A program made the position numbers and the translations under genes. The notes under the pieces were generated by a model, which ran no database searches, was not told the origin of the DNA, and saw only the letters and a list, made by a program, of their open reading frames with translations. From Leptodactylus fallax (lineage: Eukaryota > Chordata > Amphibia > Anura > Leptodactylidae), in the NCBI GenBank assembly GCA_947044405.1, contig CAMRHE010000028.1, positions 5,551,001 through 5,615,000 of the forward strand: a stretch of DNA of 64,000 bases, read 5' to 3'. How positions within the stretch are numbered: the first letter of the stretch is position 1; each line of letters begins with the position of its first letter. Shown in pieces: positions 12,001 to 24,229 of this stretch.

Positions 12001-13050
12001 CTCCTTTTCTGACTATGCTTCCACCTGACCATTCCTGATTGGTGGTACTGCTGACAAATTTTTTACTATTTTTAGGACCATGACCTGCAGCAGAAGTCTA
12101 TACCTTTTGCAGGGGTTAAGGGTGAAGACCAGGGGATTCCTTACACTATGCACTACAGTCAGATTGTAGCTTAGAGAATCCACATTCTGATACATCTCTT
12201 GACATTAGTGTTGGGCAAAGCTCAGGAGATTTGTCTCGCGAGTATTCACGAGGCTCGATCGGCCATTATGTTTCAAAAAGAACTACTATTACTATGATTG
12301 AACAGGATCAGAATGTGCAGGGACAATCTTTCTTCACAAGAGCTGCATTCATCACTTTCCAAGCTTCTGAGCTGAACTCACCCAACATTCTTTGCTGGAT
12401 AGGTGTCTGAATGGGGCTTGTTTTAGTGATTTACTGCACATTCTTAGAAATCTGATTTTTAAGACTGAAGATACATTTGCACCAGTCTTGTGGCTGATCC
12501 CAGACCAACCATCGATGCAATGACCCGATCTAACAACATCTTAGGGATCTGCGGTACTGTCAGTTCGATCATTAGACCCGCAGTTGGGCTGAGACTTGCG
12601 GCCACATTGCAGCCATCTGAATGGGGACTTATTATACACTGTACAGTCATCTAATATAGGAAAACATCAACAGGCACTAAAAAATCTTCAGGAATAATTC
12701 TCCAATTAAAACAGCTGCTTTACTACTGAGGCAAAGACTAATATATTTCTCCGGTAATGACTACTTTAACGGGGGTGGAAACCATAGCAACTGTACTCTC
12801 CAATATTTATTATCATATACTTAGTATTGCCCCTAGAGCCGGGCAGTGACAGCGAGGTCCTGTCCACAGTTGTCCTCTTTGGTAAAATTCACCCCATATC
12901 AGGTTTCTATGTGGATGATACAAATGGTGTGAAATCTAAAGATACAATAACATAATATCTATTTACTCTCCCAAAACATAGAGCTGAGATTGTCATTTGG
13001 TGTGGGTGTGTTACCTGTCATTTTACATAGGACTGCAGGTAATCTCACAG
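9021..13050. other. Intergenic stretch, nothing recognised
   Basis: About 4 kb of AT-rich sequence with only short chance frames. No RNA gene, clear element boundary or tandem array is evident. Short dispersed repeat fragments may be present but could not be delimited. Confidence 0.5.
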
Positions 13051-13055
13051 ATTAT

Positions 13056-13560
13056 TAAAGGGAAAGTGTCGGCAGGAAATGACCTATTGCTTAGATTACA
13101 TTTTTATATTAAAAATATTTATAAGAATTTTTGGTGATGATGTTTTTAATTTTCCATGTTATAATCCATATTAAAAATTGCAATTCCAACTCTTACCACT
13201 AAACCTAAAATAGTCTGTGACTTCCTGTCTCGTGGAGATGGATCATGGGCCATATCAGTGGTCTAGAGCAGACCGTATTGACTTGTATGGGAGAGTTTTC
13301 TAGACATGCTCCGTGACCTGTGCAGAAAGGGGAGTAGATAAGACGTGACATCACCTATTGTGACTGTTGGATTCTGTGTCTTATCTACATATACAGGATA
13401 GCTGTGATCATGAGTGTGCTGTAAGTGAGGTGACTGCTGCAATGAAATCTCCTACAGAAAACAAGAAGTCTCTGCATATTATTTGGTTTAGTGGCCAGAG
13501 TCAGAATGACAGGGATTACTGGAAAACTGGTATTAAAAAGTTAATATCATAAAAAAGTGC
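13056..13560. mobile_element. T2-type MITE copy (partial)
   Basis: Starts TTAAAGGGAAAGTGTC, the TTAA plus TTAAAGGG end typical of frog T2/Kolobok MITEs. The body shares TCTAGACATGCTC, TGACATCACCTATTGT and GTAAGTGAGGTGACTGC with copies at 33874, 44960 and 59117. The right terminus is not obvious. Confidence 0.6.
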
Positions 13561-14491
13561 AACGTTTGTCATTTCGATGCAATTGAAAATATTGTCCAGT
13601 TTAGAGTTATAGAGTTCACTTACATAGTATAGCACCACCTGGAGTCCAAAGTGTACAGTAATGTGCATGTCCACCTAATAAACTGAGTGATGGTGGACAC
13701 ACATGCTCAGTTACTCCGTTCACAACCAGGTCTCTCCTGATCTTCCATACCCTGCAGTAGCGATAGCTTTGCGTCCAAGAATGAACAGAGCCTAAGTACA
13801 GAAGTAAGACCGGACCACTGTACATAAATAAATATAGGCCTACATGTTTATCCTTCCAGTATGACCGAGCACTGCGACACAACACAACCGCATGTGAGAG
13901 CTATTTTTATCGCCTCTGCAAAACTACAGGCTGTGTACATGCAGTGTTGCCATGGTGCAGCTCTCTGTTGTACCATTACCGCTCTGTGTGAATCCGGACT
14001 TAGCACAATACACTAGTAATACAAACCCAGTAAGCGAAATGACAAACTCATCTACGCTACATCTGGAATCTACTTTTATGATACGACCCAGCCATACGTA
14101 TTGTAGAAACAATCTACCGTACACTGTTTGCACAGCGGAGACGTAATGAATGGCAAACCCTACTCCAGCAGTCGTAGCTATTAAATGCCATCAATGATAT
14201 TTTATTGACTTCTGCGGCCTATTGTGTACAGGGCTCTGAAAGGTCATTTGTTCTTATGTATTTCTTAATGTGAATGTATGGGCAAGCCCCTCCTCAATCA
14301 ATAGGGGCGCCCCCAGCGCTATAAATAACTACGCTATTTGGGAACTTGTCAGAGCAGTACTTAACACCGGCTCGCCATCGACATGTACTGAGCCGTCACC
14401 TGACCTGATGGCAAATATCTGCATGTTATGGACGATTTGCTTGTATCAAATAAAAACCGGGAACAAATACACGACCCAATGATATAGTTTT

Positions 14492-14690
14492 AGGCCGGGA
14501 CCCCATGTGGCGCAAACGCCATGGTTTGCCCGTGGCAGAAAGACTGCAGAAGAAAAAACGCTGCATTTATAGTCACAGCAAAGTGGATTGGTATCTAGCG
14601 AATCCCGTCCCCACTTTGCGGAAAAATACGCTCCGCGATTTCCAAAACCGTCGCGGTTCCCTAAAGAAGTTACTAGAGACAGGGAATGTT
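14492..14690. repeat. Fragment of GGCCCCATGTGGCG repeat family
   Basis: Begins TTAGGCCGGGACCCCATGTG and contains AACGCTGCATTTATAG and CAAAGTGGATTGG. These phrases are shared with copies at 24230, 39301 and 39780 (GGCCCCA...TTGCGG...AACGCTGC). It is a dispersed, probably non-autonomous DNA element of unknown superfamily. Confidence 0.5.
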
Positions 14691-15312
14691 GTAAAATAAC
14701 AAAATAACTTACTAGCTAACAAATCCCCTGCAGCTCCGGTGCTGACATTCGGGTAGACCCCCAGCAATGCCTTTGTGACTGCTGAGGTCATCATAGAGAG
14801 GCATCGGAGCAGAATACAACTCTGGCGCTGAACCTCTTGATTTGACATTATATCTTGAAGACCTCCATTGTTTTCCTACATAATGTATTTGCGATATATA
14901 ATATATTTGACCAGAATGGATACGGTATGATAAATGAGATGGCCTCCTGCGTGTGCGAGACCCAACAGCAACAAAATGTTAGTCTGCCCTTTGTTCCTTA
15001 CGACTTCCTCAGTGATTCATTTTTTCATGCAAGAATGCCTAGTCACTTGAGGATTAAGAAATAAGGTTAAAGTGGGAACTGCCGGACGGTTATTGTTCAG
15101 GGGAGTTTTGTATGTAGGAGATTCAGAAATGTTTATTATAAAATTCTTCTCTCTTTTAATAGAATGGAAACATTTTCACATGAACAAAAAATATTTGAAA
15201 AATTATAACTTGGGTTTTAAACTGATAACAATTTCAATATTTTAATGTTCTGGAAAAAAAAAATTAAAAATACCAATCAAATGGTTGTTAAAGGGGTTAC
15301 CCCGCCCCTTTA

Positions 15313-15546
15313 AATTACCCCTGTCAATAAGAGCTGGCACTCTACAGGAGAGAGGACCCTGCCCATAAGAGTTGACTCTGTACAAAAGAGGATCCTGCCC
15401 ATAAGAGCCGACACTCTACAGTAGAGGACCATGTCCATAAGAGTTGACTCTCTACAAGAGAGAGGACCCTGCTCATAAGAGCCGACACTATACAGGAGAG
15501 AGGACCCTGCCCATAAGAGCCAACACTCTACAGGAGAGAGGACCCT
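15313..15546. repeat. ~38-bp minisatellite, about six copies
   Basis: The unit includes CCCATAAGAGCCGACACTCT, then ACAGGAGAGAGGACC. About six copies vary by small deletions and substitutions. It is non-coding. Confidence 0.85.
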
Positions 15547-15699
15547 CACAATCAGAATGAGAGGAATGACACAATAGGTGCAAAGTGCCCACTTTGACCT
15601 TGGATCTAGCCCTTTGCGCTGGCATGAAGAGTATAAATAAAGATTTATGAACCCAGCACCCAGCCAGTATCTGAGCCAATACTGATACAAACAGCTACC

Positions 15700-18000
15700 T
15701 TTAGATACAAAGTACTAACAGATACATTGGCCAAGGACAGTAAGGAGTGTAGATATTTGTGACCTGGTCAAGTTGTTTTCAGGCCATAGACTGGTTGTGT
15801 GACATAAGCCTCTGTTGTCACAATGTAAGCAGATGGTCTTAAACACACCTTAACCTATACAGCTGTCTACATTGTAGAATACTTTTAGGACATCAGTCCA
15901 TGGGCATAAAGTGTAAGATACACAAAGCATTAGTCCATCCATTATCATTCAACCCAGCAAGGGAGGCAACGAACAAATGTGTCACCTCTCAAAATAGTAA
16001 CCAACCTAAAATAGAGTCAGGGGTTTGATGGAATTAGTAAGAATCTGATTGAAATGAGGATCCAGAAATACGCAGGTGACTTGAACGTTGCAAACACTGC
16101 ACTACAGTTACGCAGAAGCTCGATGTTGGCTCATCCATCATCTATGACATCAGGAAGCAGAAGGTCCAATTATGTTCTACTACAACATAAGGTGAAACCA
16201 TTCAGGGCCTGATGAAGCAGCAAATGCTGAAGCTGCAAAAATATCACAGATGAGTAAAATGGTGTACAAGTGGGTTGCACCAATGATCCTTCAACAGGGC
16301 ATTTTCCATGATTGATGAGAATTCAAGAACTTTCACAAGACATGTGCCTGGTTCACGACAGCCAGAAAGAATGGCATTTCGTATTGAACAGATGAAAGAC
16401 ACTGGCCAAAATCCATGGGTGGAGAAAAGAAGTCGAGAACTTTCAAAAACACAATTCTTCTTCCCATGATCTATAAAAGTTTGCTAACTGTAGAAATTTC
16501 CACTTGTGTCTTACAAGGCTTGTCCAGAATAAGTACAATATGGTTACCACAACAATATCACACTGGTTGGTGAGATGTGACCGGTGTTGCATCTTAGTTC
16601 ATAAGAGTGGTTGTACCTTTAATGTTGTATTTTGAAGAAACCAGTCATGTTTTTCTAACCGTGGACAAAGAACATCAGAGATGAAGGACTGGCAGAGGAA
16701 ATCAAGGTTCTTGTGCCTCTTTGGTCTAGCCTTAGACCCAGCATTTTTGGTGGGGGCTTGTTGTGTATGGGAAGATTGGCGAGGTCTGGATGTACCATTT
16801 TTTGCTTTCTTATGTAATACTAAACCAAAATCAAACCCAGAATAGTATTTCTTATGGAATTTGAAGAATTTCATAAATTGTTTGACATATTCATCATTGA
16901 GAGGGTTGGATGAACTTGTAAACAGGTGCCAACACACAGTTGCCAGCACCAGGATGGTGGCAATATGGCTGTTTAACGCTGCTGCAACTGCTCTCTTCCT
17001 CGGTCAATGTGCTGCTTTGTCTAGCCTGTCTTCTCCTGAGCTACCGCCAAGATCACCCCCTACAAGTCATCTGGACTTTCCCATTGGTGGAGAAAGGACA
17101 CACATGACATCTGGCTTCTCTTTGTGGTTTCCTCTTTACTGTAGTAGATGTTTTTAGTTCCGCAGGTCTTCAGCAGGGTTGACAAGCACAGTAAAGTGTG
17201 AAAGTAACCATACAGGTCTCCTGGCCGCAGCTATGAGCAACAAACTTCTGCTTTCGCAGGGGATGCTCTGCCCGCTATCATAGAACCTGTACTCTTACTG
17301 AATTGGGTTAGATGGTACTTATTCTCTATGGGATCCCATAGTGTCCTGTGGATGTGCCATGACCTTCTAAAGTGGGAAACACCTTTATAGAGTTTGTGCC
17401 ATTAGAGACACTTATCTTCTATCCACAGGATGGTACATAAGTGTCACATTGCTGGAGGTCCAACCACTGGGACCCTCAGCACTCCGTTCTCTGCTATGGG
17501 ACTGCAGCCCCATAGAATGGAGCACTTTGTTCAATGGTTTAGTCCCCTATTGTGTTTTGCCTGAAATTGTGTTAAAAACTGCTACACCAAATACTGGTGG
17601 GATTTAGATTGATATGTGCCAGGCGTGTTGCAGAAATTCCTACAAATATCCTCTTCATGTGATGGGGTTGTAGACATCTATACTGTATGCCCCATAACAG
17701 CCCTACTCAGATTGACAGCTAATATGAGCAGATGCCATAACTAATGTCTGCACCAAAATTTGGTGACAGTCATGCCACGGATGTTTTATTGAACGTGAAC
17801 AGCACGACTACATCGACAATGAGTAAATACAATGTATCCCCAGTCTCTTTGGAATCCACGTCCACTTTTCATGTCACCTTTCAGATTTGGCAAGAAAAGT
17901 CATAATTTTAGCATAAATTTGTCATACATCGTGATCTGAATAACAGGTGTAAATTGCTCAGTCAATGCGATCCTGTAAGTGCAAAAATACAGAATATGAA
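15700..18000. other. Intergenic stretch, nothing recognised
   Basis: No convincing gene or delimited repeat is visible. The segment 16020-16500 has a protein-like texture on the + strand but is full of stops and matches no family I can name. Confidence 0.45.
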
Positions 18001-18002
18001 GA

Positions 18003-18325
18003 GTAAGGCGAGGGCTACACAGCGACTTGTATTACACAACATATCGTTTCACAGAAGTCATGTAACAAAAATTTCATTGTAGGTGTCGCAGTTTTAAAAA
18101 ATCTTAAATTAGGGCAGCTCGGTGACTTTGGACGCTACTCCCGCTGTGCGGCCAAAGATCGCCATGTTGCCCGGTGACTCCTATAGTAGTGTAAGTGAAT
18201 GGAGTCACATTGTGACCCCGTGGGTGTTGCAACTGTGACTTCTAGGAACCAAAAAGTCGATGAGTGCTCAATCTTTTTTGTGACTATAAGTTGAAGTCGC
18301 AGAACCTTCAGGGTTGCAAAGCGAA
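18003..18325. repeat. CTAGGGCTACAC-family repeat copy
   Basis: Starts GGCGAGGGCTACACAGCGAC and includes GTGAATGGAGTCACATTGTG and AAGTTGAAGTCGCAGAACC, which match the family at 4637. The right end is eroded. Confidence 0.5.
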
Positions 18326-19021
18326 TCTATTCCCTTACAATAGTGAATGAGTCAAAAGAAACGCAACAAGAGTCGTGGTCAAAGTCAGCATCACTACATT
18401 GCCATTCAGAGGCCTCGAAAAGCTGGGTGACCATCCTTGAGTGAGTTCTAATGATATCTGTATTGATCCAGCTTTCCCAGCAACAGATACAACTAATAAA
18501 TCTCCGTCAAGAATTGGTAACAAGAGGAAATATTTGTGAGCGATTTCTGCACGCTTGCTCGCATGCACACAAAGACATATGCATCTTGCACGGTTCATCC
18601 TTGTGTCTTGAGGGTGACAGCTGGGTCTTTCCTCTAGACAAGCGCTTACACGGTTAAAAATCTCTTCATTTTCCCAACACTCCCACAGCACTCCCACTCC
18701 ATGCTCTGTGAATGGCAGCTCCAGAAGAGTAACACACAGTATGGGGGTGAATTGTCAAACTTACATTTTGCAGCAAACCCCCCAGTGCTGCAGCATTGAC
18801 TCCCCTTGCATGTAATAAATACAGTATTTACAGGGGGGTAGCCCAAAACTTGCAATGGGGGGAATAGGAAGGCATCATGCTCCAGTGCATGTGATCACAC
18901 CTGTCACCAGGCATGCACGTCTATAGCAAGCAATGCCCATCAGGATGCTTGTGTTAGTGCACCGGAGACGGCCCTATTGTGTGCTCCTGTGTGCTGGGCA
19001 CTGCAGTCTGGAAGCTCAGTG

Positions 19022-19030
19022 TATATATAT
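19022..19030 (+). promoter_or_regulatory. kcnj3: Possible TATA element upstream of kcnj3
   Basis: TATATATAT lies about 1.03 kb before the kcnj3 start codon and is followed by a purine-rich GGGGAGTGGAAAGGAGAG stretch. If it is used, transcription would start near 19055 and give a leader of roughly 1 kb. The position is plausible, but TATA-like strings are common in this AT-rich DNA and nothing else confirms it. Confidence 0.3.
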
Positions 19031-19154
19031 GGGGAGTGGAAAGGAGAGAAGAACAGGAGGAGCTACAGATCCCTGCAGCTGATCACACACACACACATAC
19101 ACTCACATACACCAACACTATCTCCATCCTGCCTAACACACACTCACCACAACC

Positions 19155-19211
19155 ATGATGATCCTATCACCTCCCCCAAAAAGAAAATGGACTGGAGCTC
19201 AGTCCCCCTGA
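19155..19211 (+). other. Upstream ORF 1 in putative kcnj3 leader
   Basis: An 18-codon ATG-initiated frame (MMILSPPPKRKWTGAQSP, then stop) in a strong initiation context, ACCATGA. It overlaps upstream ORF 2 in another frame. If the leader is transcribed from near 19055, this would be an early ATG met by scanning ribosomes and could reduce Kir3.1 translation. The peptide itself shows no recognisable motif. Confidence 0.3.
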
Positions 19212-19249
19212 TCCCAGTCCTATGCCTAAGCATCTTCACCACTGTCTAA
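19187..19249 (+). other. Upstream ORF 2 in putative kcnj3 leader
   Basis: A 20-codon ATG frame ending with TAA at 19247-19249, in the strong context AAAATGG. The peptide is short and hydrophobic. It lies about 800 bp before the Kir3.1 start. A regulatory effect is an inference from initiation context only. Confidence 0.3.
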
Positions 19250-19366
19250 GACTCCAGAGGATCTTACAAAGGACACGAAAAAGCCAAAGGCAGACCCTGA
19301 GCTGTGAGGATCATCATTAGTGCTTTTGTCCCTAACATCCCAGGAAGCTAAGAGAGTACATTGCTC

Positions 19367-19406
19367 GAAGAAGAAGAAGAAGAAGAAGAAGAAGAAGAAG
19401 AAGAAG
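19367..19406 (+). repeat. (GAA)13 microsatellite in putative kcnj3 leader
   Basis: Thirteen uninterrupted GAA units plus a final G, about 650 bp upstream of the Kir3.1 start codon. Pure GAA/TTC tracts can expand or adopt triplex structure. The tract would be in the mRNA leader if the promoter lies near 19020. Confidence 0.95.
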
Positions 19407-20051
19407 ACAACCTCAAAGCTCCATCCTCAGATTATTGCAAGCACAGAACAGTTCTGCTCTGCTGATCTTCAGTTTGGGGGGAGGGGGGACATTGCCTGTG
19501 AGATTGCTAGGCTGGACCTCCGCTTGAACTCCTGTGCATTTTGTTCAGTGATACTTTAGAGGCGAAGCTTCCTTCCTTGCACCTGCCCAGCGAGAAAAAC
19601 AATCGGGTAATCAGGTTGCTACATTGATTTTTTTTTTTTTTCATTTTTGCTTATTTTTTTGTTTATTTTAATTTTTTTTTTTTTTATTTTCTTCTTCCTG
19701 CATGCCAACTTCTAAGCAACGTCAACCCTACAGGAGATGCTTTGCTGCAGAACCAAAGCCAAAAGGGATCGGGATCTGGGGATGAGATAATGATATCATT
19801 TGTATTGTCTTCAGGAAGGAAGAAATTGATACAGTAAATCAGTTTTGTATCTTGCTTGATAGGAGATCTGAATGGATGTTCATGGATTATGTGGCTTGTA
19901 GCTGAGTGTAGGGACCATTACTTTCCCAGCAATAGAAGAAATCAAAGCTATTGAGGAAAAAATACAAGGAAAGCCGGAGAAGGAACTACATAAGAAAGTG
20001 ACACTGATTTGCACATCCATTGAATCTGGCTGTTGTTGCTTTTTTCATATT

Positions 20052-20723
20052 ATGTCTGCACTCCGAAGGAAATTTGGGGACGATTATCAGGTAGTGACCA
20101 CTTCGTCCAGTGGGTCTGGATTTAACCAAGCTGCCCCCAAAAAGAAAAGACAGAGGTTCGTGGAAAAGAACGGCCGATGTAACGTCCAGCATGGAAACCT
20201 GGGTAGTGAGACCAGCAGATACCTCTCTGACCTCTTCACCACCCTGGTGGACCTTAAATGGCGGTGGAATCTATTCATTTTTATTCTGACTTACACTGTA
20301 GCTTGGCTTTTTATGGCGTCCATGTGGTGGGTCATTGCCTACATGAGAGGGGATCTCAATAAAGCACATGATGAGAACTACACACCTTGTGTGGCTAACG
20401 TCTACAACTTTCCGTCAGCCTTTCTCTTCTTCATTGAGACTGAGGCCACCATTGGTTACGGATTCAGGTACATTACTGATAAGTGCCCGGAAGGAATTAT
20501 CCTCTTCCTTTTCCAGTCCATCCTAGGTTCCATTGTCGATGCCTTTTTAATAGGTTGCATGTTCATAAAGATGTCTCAACCCAAAAAGAGAGCCGAAACT
20601 TTAATGTTCAGTGAACATGCGGTCATTTCCATGAGAGATGGCAAACTCACCCTGATGTTCAGAGTGGGCAACCTTCGAAACAGCCATATGGTATCTGCTC
20701 AAATCCGCTGTAAATTGCTCAAA
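20052..20723 (+). CDS. kcnj3: Kir3.1 (GIRK1) potassium channel, coding exon 1
   Basis: This exon encodes residues 1-224 of the G-protein-gated inward-rectifier K+ channel subunit Kir3.1. The subunit works in heterotetramers with other Kir3 subunits in heart and neuron plasma membranes. The sequence shows the N-terminal [15 protein letters not shown], a basic KKKR stretch (30-33), transmembrane helix M1 (about 73-97), the extracellular sequon NYT (109-111), the pore helix, the GYG selectivity filter (135-137), M2 (about 149-172) and the start of the cytoplasmic domain. F127 and D163 match, by a 10-residue offset, the pore-helix Phe137 and M2 Asp173 known in mammalian Kir3.1. The start is the first ATG after an in-frame stop at 19899-19901 and has A at -3. 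The exon ends in phase 0 at a GTAAGT donor (20724). The N-terminal linker is about 10 residues shorter than in mammals, and Phe follows GYG where I recall Tyr in mammals. Confidence 0.97.
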
Positions 20724-22499
20724 GTAAGTATCTATGACTGTATATTGTCTAAAATAATGTGATAACTGGAATAAATTATTGGGCGCCATTAGATATTGGT
20801 ATTGCTATGTGACCTAGGTTCACCATAGCGGTGAGGTTATCTGGTCATCCTGAGAAACCACCACATTAAAAACAAGTTATTTGTCATGTAGGTCGAGTAA
20901 AAATGGTTAAGTGGCCTGTACTATCTTCCAAAAAAAGTACAATCCTGTAAAATATAACCCGCACAAAAATTATCACAGTCTCTTCTTATGATTTTCACAC
21001 CTGCGATTAAATTTTCTATTTCTGGAAAATATGACCTAAATCTTATCTTTACCGAGCGTCTCGGAATCTGAGATCAGAATCGAAAAGACAGAAGTGAATG
21101 TCAGGCTACTTTCACTAGATAAATGGGAATCGTGGCCCAGTGGTGTTGATTTATTTATGGCAGTGTTTGGGGCTAGCTGCGGGCTGCACAGTACCAGTCT
21201 GCTCTTCATAAAGGCCTGCTATTTTTAGGGTCCTTAAATTATAATTGAAAACCAATGTTTTCCTCCCATTAATATATCAAGGATGTTTTTTTCATTGTAA
21301 ATGACTGACGTGTATATACCTGAAAGTTAGAATTACCTACTTTTTGTTAATAATGGGGCCGGTGTATTGCCAGATGATACTCTTGTTATCCTCGTAATTG
21401 AGCAGCCATTTCTAGCTGACCTTTACTTGCACTCCAATGTTATTAAAGTTGCCTGGTTAAAATTTCCCAGGCAAATGCTTTTACAGGCGGTTTATTATGG
21501 AGCTGTCATGGTAACGAGATATCCTGATTTATCAACACCTCAGGGGTTAATGGCGTGTGCTACTTTTAAGAAACCCCGGTTGATTTTCTTTGCTAATCTA
21601 CACCCGGCAGTAAAGACTAAGCCGGCTGCTCATTTAGTTGCTCATCCATCACTCTTACACCAACAAATTTATTTTCTCCTATAACTTCCTGGCATAATGA
21701 TCCCCCCGGAGTCTCCTTGTTTGTTGGCCGCATTTTGCTTGGTCAGACTACGACGGTATTGATTTGCGGTGCCATCCCTGTCATTTATCCTCTCTACAAA
21801 TCTATTTTGTCAATTCCCATCATTTCAGTTCAGTATTCGGTACAGAAAGCTGCTAATTCACACTGAACATTAGAGGCTGGGAACAACATAACAACATGGT
21901 GAGGTCAGATCCAGGTGGTTGTATTGTCATTGCCAATCCAAGCCCTATGATGACCCAAAGTAACAATATCATAGATCCAATTCCCAATGATACAAGTTTA
22001 TGGTTGGCCAACAATCGGGGCCATAATATGACCATCTCAATGAGGCCTAGGGGTGGTATTATTCGGCAGAACTTAGATCCCCAGAAAAGCCTACTCTGAT
22101 CTAAGTCCGGTTTGGTAGAACCACAGAAGGTCTTGGTATTGTAGCTGCCACAAGGTCAATATAGTTTGGCTTTGTTGTGGCCATTGGGACTAACCATATC
22201 TGAAAGTATATGACTTAAGGTCCTCCTACACATTAGAGCAAGGTCCGCCAAACCTCATGATTTTTGAGGAAGCGACCGACTACCGATTGTGCATGAGACT
22301 CTCCTGAATCTCATGTGTCGGGGAAAGAAGGATGGGGCATGTTGAATTCAATGCTCAATCCTTTTGTTCTAAGGAAAGATAATCCACCTAAGGGGACATA
22401 CTCCTCTCTCACTATTAAGAATATTTGCACATTAGGCCAAGAACCACCGATATTGAGGGATGAATTTGGCATTTTTTGGGCTCCAAGCAAAGATATGGC

Positions 22500-22650
22500 T
22501 GGGGGGACCCAAATACTGCTCCCTTTGTGCCCACACACATAGTATACTGCTCCCTTATTCTCCCTACACAAGATATACTACCCCCTTAGTGCCTTGACAC
22601 ATAGTATACTGCACCCTGTTTATCTGCATACAGTATACTACCGCCCTTAG
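22500..22650. repeat. Degenerate TAGTATACTGCTCCC tandem repeat
   Basis: Four loose copies of a roughly 40-bp unit with the phrase CACATAGTATACTGCTCCC, diverged in sequence and spacing. Confidence 0.55.
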
Positions 22651-23344
22651 TATGACTGATGGTCAGTATGTGGTCAGTGTGAGGTCCCCCGATCTATGGG
22701 GTTCCATATTATTGCTTGGCTTGCTTGGTGGGTAGCACCACCCCTAGCTATACAGTGTGTATATGGGTAGTCGGGAAGAGTAACTTTTTGTCAATGTCTG
22801 GTCATCTTAACAGTACTACCGTACAACATCTACCAACACCGTCTACAAAAACATTCTACCATCTCCACCGATGCCTCCTCAAACTCTTGTAGCTACTACA
22901 TTTCTTCCAGAACATTGTAGTTGCACAATTATCCGTCACATTGAGAAAGGCTGGGATGGCCAAAATATTGTAGACTGTAGAAGTCGGTCAGATCAGCCCT
23001 GGAGGCAAATTTAAAATTTTTAATGGTCTAAACTATAAGAACCTTTAGAGACCAATAAGTAAATAAATAAAGCACTAGCAATTTTCTTGTCTTGTCTACC
23101 TGACTCCTGCTGTATGTCCTGCCCTGGGCTAGGAATAGATGAAAAATTTGGAGGTGACTGCACAATGTATGTCGTGATGTCCGAGTCAATTATCCCATAG
23201 AGCTTAAGGCTCTTCAGGTCTGTGCTACTGGCAGTAGAATTTGTCATGTACAGTAGCAGGGCCTTAATCATTTCTGCTTGTAGAAGTTTTATATTTATTA
23301 ATTTTTATTGTTTGTTTTTGTAACTTTTTGGATGAACCCAGCAT

Positions 23345-24228
23345 ACCAACGCAGACCTACAGATAGATAGGTTAGTGTCACAAGAACCAGCATATCACCG
23401 CAGCCCTGCAGATAGATAGGTTAGTGTCACCAGAACCAGCATATCACCCCAACCCTGCAGATAGATAGGTGTCACCAGAACCAGCATATCACCCCAGCCC
23501 TGCAGATAGATAGGTTAGTGTCACCAGAACCAGCATATCACCCCAGCCCTGCAGATAGATAGGTTAGTGTCACCAGAACCAGCATATCGTCCCAGTCCTG
23601 CAGATAGATAGGTTAGTGTCACCAGAACCAGCATATCGCCCCAGCCCTGCAGATAGATAGGTTAGTGTCACCAGAACCAGCACATCACCCCAGCCCTGCA
23701 GGTAGATAGGTTAGTGTCACCAGAACCAGCATATCACCCCAGCCATGCAGATAGATAGGTTAGTGTCACCAGAACCAGCATATCGTCCCAGTCCTGCAGA
23801 TAGATAGGTTAGTGTCACCAGAACCAGCATATCGCCCCAGCCCTGCAGATAGATAGGTTAGTGTCACCAGAACCAGCATATCACCCCAGCCCTGCAGATA
23901 GATAGGTTAGTGTCACCCGAAACAGTATATCACCCCAGCCCTGCAGATAGATAGGCTAGTGTCACCAGAACCAGCATATCACCCCAGCCCTGCAGATAGA
24001 TAGGTTAGTGTCACCAGAACTAGCATATCACCCCAGCCCTACAGATAGATAGGTTACTGTCACCAGAACCAGCATATCACCCCAGTCCTGCAGATAGATA
24101 GGTTAGTGTCACCAGAACCAGCATATCACCCCAGCCCTGCAGATAGATAGGTTAGTGTCACCAGAACCCATTGTATCAGCCCTGTTCTGCAGATAGATAG
24201 GTTAGTATCACCAGAACCAGCATATCAA
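23345..24228. repeat. 49-bp minisatellite, about 18 copies
   Basis: The unit contains CAGATAGATAGGTTAGTGTC followed by ACCAGAACCAGCATATCACC and CCAGCCCTG. Successive unit starts (23360, 23409 and so on) are 49 bp apart, with one copy lacking four bases near 23468. A variant pair (CATATCGTCCCAGTCCTG then CATATCGCCCCAG) recurs at 23581 and 23777, exactly four units apart, so blocks of units have been duplicated. Confidence 0.95.
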
Positions 24229-24229
24229 G

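Larger units (their letters stand above)
19055..20051 (+). other. kcnj3: Probable kcnj3 5' leader
   Basis: This is the stretch immediately upstream of the Kir3.1 start codon. It is less repeat-like than its surroundings. It contains a CA-rich tract (19084-19105), a (GAA)13 tract, two T-runs (19628-19641 and about 19672-19685) and several short upstream ORFs. The reading frame of Kir3.1 stays open back to a TAG at 19899-19901 but has no in-frame ATG before 20052. The transcript 5' end and any leader intron cannot be fixed from sequence alone. Confidence 0.5.

Noticed and set aside
16020..16500. Possible decayed coding sequence or transposase on the + strand
   Set aside because: Base texture suggests former coding sequence, but stops occur in all frames and no catalytic or DNA-binding motif of a known family could be read.
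18335..18697. 120-codon minus-strand frame upstream of kcnj3
   Set aside because: There is no family resemblance, part of it is next to a dispersed repeat, and the length is within chance expectation.
19320..19559. 79-codon frame with a poly-lysine run
   Set aside because: The lysines come from the (GAA)13 tract. It is a reading of leader DNA without other coding evidence.
19998..20051. N-terminal extension of Kir3.1 from 19998
   Set aside because: The codon at 19998 is GTG, not ATG. The conserved Kir3.1 start MSALRRK is at 20052 and there is no in-frame ATG between the TAG at 19899 and it.
23345..24228. Regular 49-bp repeats as a CRISPR array
   Set aside because: Units are contiguous with no unique spacers, and the host is a vertebrate. 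It is a minisatellite.
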